Shown here piece after piece: positions 57,744 through 64,000 of a stretch of DNA of 64,000 nt. The stretch spans positions 2,316,001 through 2,380,000 of the forward strand of contig NZ_CP162130.1 in NCBI RefSeq assembly GCF_040833975.1. Direction: 5' to 3'. The position numbers and the translations under genes are program-made. Numbering within the stretch: position 1 is the stretch's first letter; each line of letters starts with the position of its first letter. The notes beneath the pieces were generated by a model that saw only the letters and a program-made list of their open reading frames with translations, did no database searches and had not been told where the DNA came from. This DNA is from Leptospira sp. WS92.C1. GTDB taxonomy: Bacteria > Spirochaetota > Leptospiria > Leptospirales > Leptospiraceae.

Positions 57744-58532
57744 ATGAACTTCCTAGACAGAAAGATAACCCGCGAACAATTTTTGCAAAGAGTCGGTTTA
57801 ACGACCTTGGGTTTGTTTTTTAAAAACGAAACATTCGCATCCCCTTCTCGATCCTCCGAAATTAAGGCGATCGTCTTTGACGCTTTTCCCATTTTTGATC
57901 CGAGACCGATTTACCTTTCTTTAAGCGAACTGTTTCCGGAGAACGGAAAACGTGCAGCCGAAATCTGGCAGACAAAACAATTCAGCTATCAATGGTTACG
58001 GATCGCGGGAGGTAGATACAAAGACTTCCAACGTGTGACTCGGGACGCACTTGATTTTGCCTTAGACCAAACGGACATCAAAGCGACCGAAGCGGAAAAA
58101 CAATCGATCCTGGAACATTATACATCCATCGGTGTTTGGTCCGATGTGACCTCCGTACTTAGCGAGCTCAAAGCGGAAGGATATGTCTTATCCTTTCTTT
58201 CCAATATGACCGAGGCGATGTTGAAACAGGGGATTCAAAACTCGAATCTAAATGAATATTTTGATTTTGTAATCAGTACGGATCAAAAAAAAACCTATAA
58301 ACCAAATCCGGTCGCTTACAAAATGGGACAAGACATTCTCCGATTGAAAAAAGAGGAAATTTTATTCGTAGCGTTTGCTGGATGGGACGCTTCGGGGGCA
58401 AAATGGTTTGGTTATCCGACATTTTGGGTGAATCGTCTCAACGCTCCTCAGGAACGACTGGATGCTGAACCGGACGGAGTCGGTTCCAATCTAAACGATC
58501 TCCTCGAGTTCGTTCGAAAATACCGCAAATAA
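57744..58532 (+). CDS. Haloacid-dehalogenase type II-like hydrolase
   Basis: The 262-residue protein has a Tat- or Sec-like N-terminus (DRKITREQFLQRVGLTTLGL) and a HAD domain: AIVFDAFPIFDPRP in place of the usual FDAYGTLFD, then LSFLSNMTEAMLK with the second motif, YKPNPVAYKMG with the lysine, and VAFAGWDASGAKWFGYPTFW. The residue after the nucleophile aspartate (F instead of Y) is a modest change, and the Thr of YGT is missing, so dehalogenase activity is uncertain. If exported it would be unusual for this family. Confidence 0.85.
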   Translation: MNFLDRKITREQFLQRVGLTTLGLFFKNETFASPSRSSEIKAIVFDAFPIFDPRPIYLSLSELFPENGKRAAEIWQTKQFSYQWLRIAGGRYKDFQRVTRDALDFALDQTDIKATEAEKQSILEHYTSIGVWSDVTSVLSELKAEGYVLSFLSNMTEAMLKQGIQNSNLNEYFDFVISTDQKKTYKPNPVAYKMGQDILRLKKEEILFVAFAGWDASGAKWFGYPTFWVNRLNAPQERLDAEPDGVGSNLNDLLEFVRKYRK

Positions 58533-58600
58533 AATCATATCTCGGTCTATTTTTTGTCAGGAAAATTAAATTTTTAGAAAGAGAGATTTTTTACGAATCC

Positions 58601-58618
58601 TGTAAGAGTTCCTACAAC
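58601..58618. repeat. GTAGGAACTC palindrome, variant copy
   Basis: TGTAAGAGTTCCTACAAC, near the 3' end of hisF (stop at 58625). Variant of the perfect copy at 48946. Confidence 0.65.
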
Positions 58619-58624
58619 ACGGAT

Positions 58625-59391
58625 TCAATCGAGACGAACTTGAATTCCCATTTCTTTCATCGCACGTTTTGTATCCCGAATCGAATATTCACCAAAGTGA
58701 AAGATGGAAGCGGCAAGAACCGCATCCGCTTTTCCACGAAGAATCGCTTCCACCATGTGCTCCGGATTACCAGCTCCTCCCGATGCGATGATGGGAATTT
58801 CAAGAGCGGAGGAAAAATTTTTTAAAAGGGCAATATCAAATCCGTTTCTCGTCCCGTCCCGATCCATGGATGTGAGAAGAATCTCTCCGGCGCCTTTTTC
58901 AGCTGCTTCCCGAGCCCAATCCAAAGCCTCTCTTCCCGTTTCCGTTCTTCCACCATGAAGAAAGATTTCATATCGATCTCTTTCTTTATGAAACTTCACA
59001 TCGATCGCGCAGACGATACACTGGGTTCCGTAAATTTCGGCGGATTGTCTGAGAAGTTCCGGATTTTGAAACGCCGCTGTGTTGATAGATACCTTATCCG
59101 CTCCCTTTTCCAAAACCGCTTTTACATCGCCAACGGTTCTGATTCCGCCGCCGACGGTAAACGGGATAAAAATCTTTTCAGCGATCTTTTCCACAAGATT
59201 CAGAAGAATGTCTCTTCGATCGACAGAGGCCGTAATATCCAAAAAACAAAGTTCATCAGCAAGATTTTCCTCGTAGATGGCGGCCGATTCTACCGGATCA
59301 CCCGCATCCACAAGGTTGACAAAATTCACTCCCTTGACCACCCTTCCATCCTTGATGTCCAGGCAGGGAATGACTCTTGCCGTCAAATTGC

Positions 59392-59395
<4 letters not shown>
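58625..59395 (-). CDS. hisF: Imidazole glycerol phosphate synthase cyclase subunit
   Basis: The 256-residue TIM-barrel subunit makes IGP and AICAR from PRFAR and the ammonia supplied by HisH. It has the catalytic aspartates in [20 protein letters not shown] (about 11) and [15 protein letters not shown] (about 130), and the duplicated phosphate-binding loops [13 protein letters not shown] and [11 protein letters not shown]. HisH is not adjacent. ATGA overlap with gatA makes it the last gene of the operon. Confidence 0.98.
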
Positions 59396-60851
<1,456 letters not shown>

Positions 60852-60855
<4 letters not shown>

Positions 60856-61142
60856 GTCTCGATCACCTTCGGTACGACAAAATAGCCGTTTTGAAAGGAA
60901 GGTGCGAAGGTTTCGATCTCTTCTCTGGAAAGATGTTTTCCGGAAAGATCAGGACGAATCGCGTTTTCGTGTTGGAAGTAGATCTCATCGTCCGCGATGG
61001 AACTCACATCCAGACCCTTTACTTGATCCACGTAGTCCAAAACCTTATTGAAATCTCGGAGAGTGGATTCTTTCTCTTCGGGACGGATTTTCAGACGTGC
61101 GAGTTCTGCGATTTTTTGCAAAGAATCTTCGTTCAGGTTCAT
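60852..61142 (-). CDS. gatC: Glutamyl-tRNA(Gln) amidotransferase subunit C
   Basis: This 96-residue small subunit wraps GatA and GatB. It has the family's [20 protein letters not shown] start and a C-terminal LREDEP-like region modified to [22 protein letters not shown] at 61142 follows AGGGAGAG at good spacing. It overlaps gatA by 4 nt and lies 27 nt after the sugar-transferase gene. Confidence 0.95.
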
Positions 61143-61169
61143 GATTCTCTCCCTTGCGGTCAGAGTGTT

Positions 61170-62585
61170 TTAGTAGGCATTTTTGTCCATGATTCCTTTA
61201 AAGGGAGTCATCAGAATAATTTTTAGATCGAGCCAAAGAGACCAATTTTCGATGTAATAAATATCTGCTGCGATTCTATCGTCGATGGAAGTGTCCCCTC
61301 TCAGTCCTTTGACTTGAGCGAGACCCGTGATCCCTGCTTTTACAGCGTGTCTTCTCATATAGTGGTGATGATCGTTTTTAAACTTCTCCACAAAGTGGGG
61401 ACGCTCTGGACGAGGACCAACCACGGACATATCCCCAAAAAGGACATTAAAAAACTGAGGTGTCTCATCTAGAGAAAGTTTTCTGAGAATCTTTCCAACC
61501 CTTGTCACCCTTGGATCGTTTTGGACCGTCCAAGTAGTCTCGGATTGAGTTTTTGCCTGAACCACCATGGTTCGGAACTTGATCATCTTAAACTGCTTAT
61601 TATCCAAACCAACTCGCTCCTGATAATAAAAAACGGGTCCAGAAGAAGTGAGTTTTATAAGCAAGGTCATGATCAAATAAAACGGGGAAAAAAACAAAAT
61701 GAATAAAATCGAAAACGTGAGATCAAAGATACGCTTTATGAATTTATTATATCCCAATCGGATCGGGATATTTCGGATCGAAATGACGGGAAGCCCCTCC
61801 ATCTCCTCCACTCTTCCACGAGCTTTGATAAATTCCTGAAAACCCGGAACGATCTTGAGATCGATTCCCTCGTGATCGCAGGAATCCAAAACCTCCTTGA
61901 GATAATCGCCTTCGGAAGGTTCAAGAGTGTAAACTACAAGATCCGGTCTTTCTTTTTCGAGAATTTTGGAGAATTTTTCGATCTTGCCGATTACCTTCAT
62001 GTCTTTTCGAACCGGCTTTGCGGAATTGGCTTGAACAAATCCGAGAATCTTATATCCGTAGATTCCGTGTTTGATGACCGCATCGTTAAACCGCTTTGAA
62101 GTCTCGGAAACTCCAATCACTAAAACGCTTCTCAGATTATAACCTTTTTTTCGAAGAGTGTGCAAAATCATCCTCGCAACAAAGTGAAAAAATCCGGTTG
62201 TAAGAGTATTGATCACGGTAAACGCTAAGATAAAGGATCTCGAAAAACGCTCGCTTCCGAGGTCTCCTCGAAAGAAAAACAAAACAGCCAATACCAAAAT
62301 CAAATTGAGAATCACACCGCTGACGATGGTCAGAAATTCGTCGATAAAGGAAAGACCCCTTCTCGGATGATAAAGATCGATCGCTATAAAAACGATCACT
62401 TGAAAAAACGCGAGAAGAAAGAATAAGAACACATAACTTTCGACGTCCACGTATTGCCGATCAAGCCCCGTTTCATCCACTATATAAAAACGAAACATAA
62501 AAGCCAAAACACAGCTCAATATAGAATTCACAAAATCTAATATTGTGAATATCAATTTGAATGTCTGACTTCTTTCCTTCAGCAT
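61170..62585 (-). CDS. Polyprenyl glycosylphosphotransferase (WbaP/WcaJ-like sugar transferase)
   Basis: The 471-residue membrane enzyme starts a polysaccharide on undecaprenyl phosphate. About five N-terminal spans and a CoA-binding-3/Rossmann-like domain ([15 protein letters not shown], about 170) precede the catalytic C-domain. The catalytic domain shows [73 protein letters not shown] (split here only by length limits) and the YY end. LPS O-antigen or another exopolysaccharide may be the product. It follows the barrel gene by 1 nt. Confidence 0.92.
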   Translation of the reverse strand: MLKERSQTFKLIFTILDFVNSILSCVLAFMFRFYIVDETGLDRQYVDVESYVFLFFLLAFFQVIVFIAIDLYHPRRGLSFIDEFLTIVSGVILNLILVLAVLFFFRGDLGSERFSRSFILAFTVINTLTTGFFHFVARMILHTLRKKGYNLRSVLVIGVSETSKRFNDAVIKHGIYGYKILGFVQANSAKPVRKDMKVIGKIEKFSKILEKERPDLVVYTLEPSEGDYLKEVLDSCDHEGIDLKIVPGFQEFIKARGRVEEMEGLPVISIRNIPIRLGYNKFIKRIFDLTFSILFILFFSPFYLIMTLLIKLTSSGPVFYYQERVGLDNKQFKMIKFRTMVVQAKTQSETTWTVQNDPRVTRVGKILRKLSLDETPQFFNVLFGDMSVVGPRPERPHFVEKFKNDHHHYMRRHAVKAGITGLAQVKGLRGDTSIDDRIAADIYYIENWSLWLDLKIILMTPFKGIMDKNAY

Positions 62586-62586
62586 A

Positions 62587-64000
62587 TTACGGATTCTCCG
62601 AAGTAATTCCCGCTCGATCGCCCGCCTGAAACGGACGTTTGCGAAAGCGGAACAAACGAACTCTTGTCAGCTCGGAAGAATCTTGCTGACCCAAAGTAAA
62701 GTCCGTGATCGATATCGAAAAGAAAACGGACTGATCGTAAAAGGAAACGAGCCCGTCCGTTCTTCCACCCGGAACCGCACGAAGATCCATACTGTATCCG
62801 AATCTGAAATTCGCCGTATGCAAATTGTATTTGATCGTTCCCATAAAGCGGTTTATATTTAGAGCCGTATTTTGTCTTGCTCCGTTTCCATTGACGCCGG
62901 TTCCGTCGATCAAATCCCTTTGTAAGCTCGTTCTTTCCAAATTGAGAGTGGACGTACTCATCGTCGGATCGTTTCCATAAAAGTAAGTATCGTATGTATT
63001 TCCGCTCTGGTTTGTATATCTCCAAGGCTGACTCACCCGAGAATCCAGTTCCGCTTCGATCCCGAGATGTCTTGTAAAATCGATATTTGCCTTTACGAAC
63101 ACCCGATAACCGTCCAGGATTGGACTGTTATAAACGTGATACCAGGTTCCGCCCAATTCCAATTCTCGAATCAAACGAATGAACGGAAGCGTAAATCCAC
63201 CCATCTTGTAAGACGCGGTAAAACTATTGGAAAGCGGTTTTGCTTTCGGAGTATGATGAACGTAATCGTTGTTGATAAACAATCCCGAATAAAAACTTCT
63301 CTTCTTTTCCAAGAGAGAAGCCCTTCTCGGACGGAAGCCATCTAAAAAATCAAAATATCCTGAGAAACGGGCAACGGTAAAATACCATCTTTCCTGATCC
63401 GTCGGTTGGGGAAGATATTCCGGTGAAAACGATCTCAGGTCTCGGATCGTTCGAATCGAAATTTCAAAATTCTCCAAAGCATAACTTTCCAACGAAACTT
63501 CCAATTCGTGTTGTCTTGTCTTTGCAAGTATCGGATCTTGAAGTTCGGGTTTATATGCTTCTAATTTTCTATAGGTCGCGTTCAAAAACAAAAGCGGGAC
63601 CCCAATTCTCAAATTGGAAGCGGTTCGAACGTATTCGTAGGATTCTCTCGCTAAAAACCGCTCCAAAGATGTAAACGCGCTATCGGTAACCCCGGTCACT
63701 GCGGCGCCGTTTCGATTGGTGGCGGATTGTTTTTTCGCTCCGAAAAAGGCGTTCGGTGTAAACGTAATATAACTCCCCAAATTCAAAGCGGTTCTTAGAC
63801 CGGTTTCACCTTGGGTAAAATATTGCGTCCTTAAAAGATTCTCCTTATAATTTCCGTATGGATCCTGAACCGAACCTTCCAACGTCGGAATTGAAAGATT
63901 CTCCCGAGTGGGAACTCCATAGTAACGAAAAATCGTGTTCGTAAGATAAACGTCCCAATAAACGGGAGAATTAAAATAAGGAATTCTTCCTATCTCCGAA
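62587..64000 (-). CDS. Outer-membrane beta-barrel protein, possible LptD (N-terminus outside window)
   Basis: The frame is open to base 64000, so about 471 codons are seen and the N-terminus is missing. The visible part begins [20 protein letters not shown], continues with [20 protein letters not shown], and is a series of amphipathic strands ending in ITSENP. The sentence-like motif of a strand-rich lead (FNSPVYW) and [16 protein letters not shown] fits the C-terminal barrel of LPS-assembly protein LptD (OstA), and the adjacent sugar-phosphate transferase fits LPS biosynthesis. No cysteine pair or jellyroll domain can be checked here, so this is a moderate-confidence call. Confidence 0.6.
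   Translation of the reverse strand, partial: SEIGRIPYFNSPVYWDVYLTNTIFRYYGVPTRENLSIPTLEGSVQDPYGNYKENLLRTQYFTQGETGLRTALNLGSYITFTPNAFFGAKKQSATNRNGAAVTGVTDSAFTSLERFLARESYEYVRTASNLRIGVPLLFLNATYRKLEAYKPELQDPILAKTRQHELEVSLESYALENFEISIRTIRDLRSFSPEYLPQPTDQERWYFTVARFSGYFDFLDGFRPRRASLLEKKRSFYSGLFINNDYVHHTPKAKPLSNSFTASYKMGGFTLPFIRLIRELELGGTWYHVYNSPILDGYRVFVKANIDFTRHLGIEAELDSRVSQPWRYTNQSGNTYDTYFYGNDPTMSTSTLNLERTSLQRDLIDGTGVNGNGARQNTALNINRFMGTIKYNLHTANFRFGYSMDLRAVPGGRTDGLVSFYDQSVFFSISITDFTLGQQDSSELTRVRLFRFRKRPFQAGDRAGITSENP

Overview
The window is very probably chromosomal DNA of a Leptospira species from the pathogenic clade. The evidence is a set of spirochaete traits: many lipoproteins with loose lipoboxes (FISC, HTFC, LGAC, LSC), a large single-span TPR protein resembling a periplasmic flagellar collar protein, a secreted protein of a family I know from Leptospira annotation (LA_0442/LA_0875 N-terminal domain), frequent TTG starts and weak ribosome binding sites. 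GC content looks to be in the low forties percent by eye. One transporter gene is heavily decayed and several intergenic regions carry gene remnants or dispersed palindromes, which would fit a genome undergoing reduction. I cannot fix the species without a search.

Layout. 1-6.3 kb: a membrane-anchored hypothetical gene running off the left edge, a 4 x 90-bp tandem array, a protein with two glycogen-binding-like domains, and a 1,230-residue TPR protein. 6.4-13.3 kb: a lipoprotein, serA, a decayed Kef-type antiporter, a small Sm-like protein, and a lipoprotein pair next to an LA_0442-type protein. 13.5-20 kb: an alpha/beta hydrolase, DUF309 and aldo/keto reductase operon on the minus strand, then sdhCAB with a clear terminator. 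20-30.9 kb: a PLP enzyme, a coiled-coil protein with 33-bp repeats, lepA, a hydrolase/SDR/SRPBCC group suggesting lipid or steroid-like chemistry, and a 7TM-linked class III nucleotide cyclase. 31.3-40.4 kb: eno, an FtsB-like gene, clpP, a YheT-type hydrolase, DUF4416, lipoproteins, a polyprenol/diacylglycerol kinase-like gene, a STAS protein and a SurA/PrsA-like lipoprotein. 40.7-48.9 kb: a double-HTH regulator, clpB, a sodium symporter with an overlapping 43-codon partner gene, a DinG-type helicase and an exported protein. 49.5-58.5 kb: a TPR protein, a hairpin-rich spacer, asnS, folD, a degenerate acetyl-xylan-esterase-like protein, cysS, rlmB, a lipase-like lipoprotein and a haloacid-dehalogenase-like protein. 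58.6-64 kb: a tightly packed minus-strand operon in the order outer-membrane barrel (possibly LptD), sugar-phosphate transferase, gatC, gatA, hisF.

Most of the window is ordinary core genome: TCA cycle, glycolysis, translation, proteostasis and envelope biogenesis. I found no phage, insertion sequence, CRISPR array, rRNA or tRNA. The least explained material is in the spacers. There is a family of hairpins with a nearly constant 12-nt loop (TCYCTATGRRTC) and 7-bp stems whose sequence differs between copies while pairing is kept. This hairpin sits inside each unit of the 90-bp array and at two other intergenic sites. Two further families of short palindromes, with cores GTAGGAACTCCTAC and GGACTTCAAGTCC, are scattered through spacers only.
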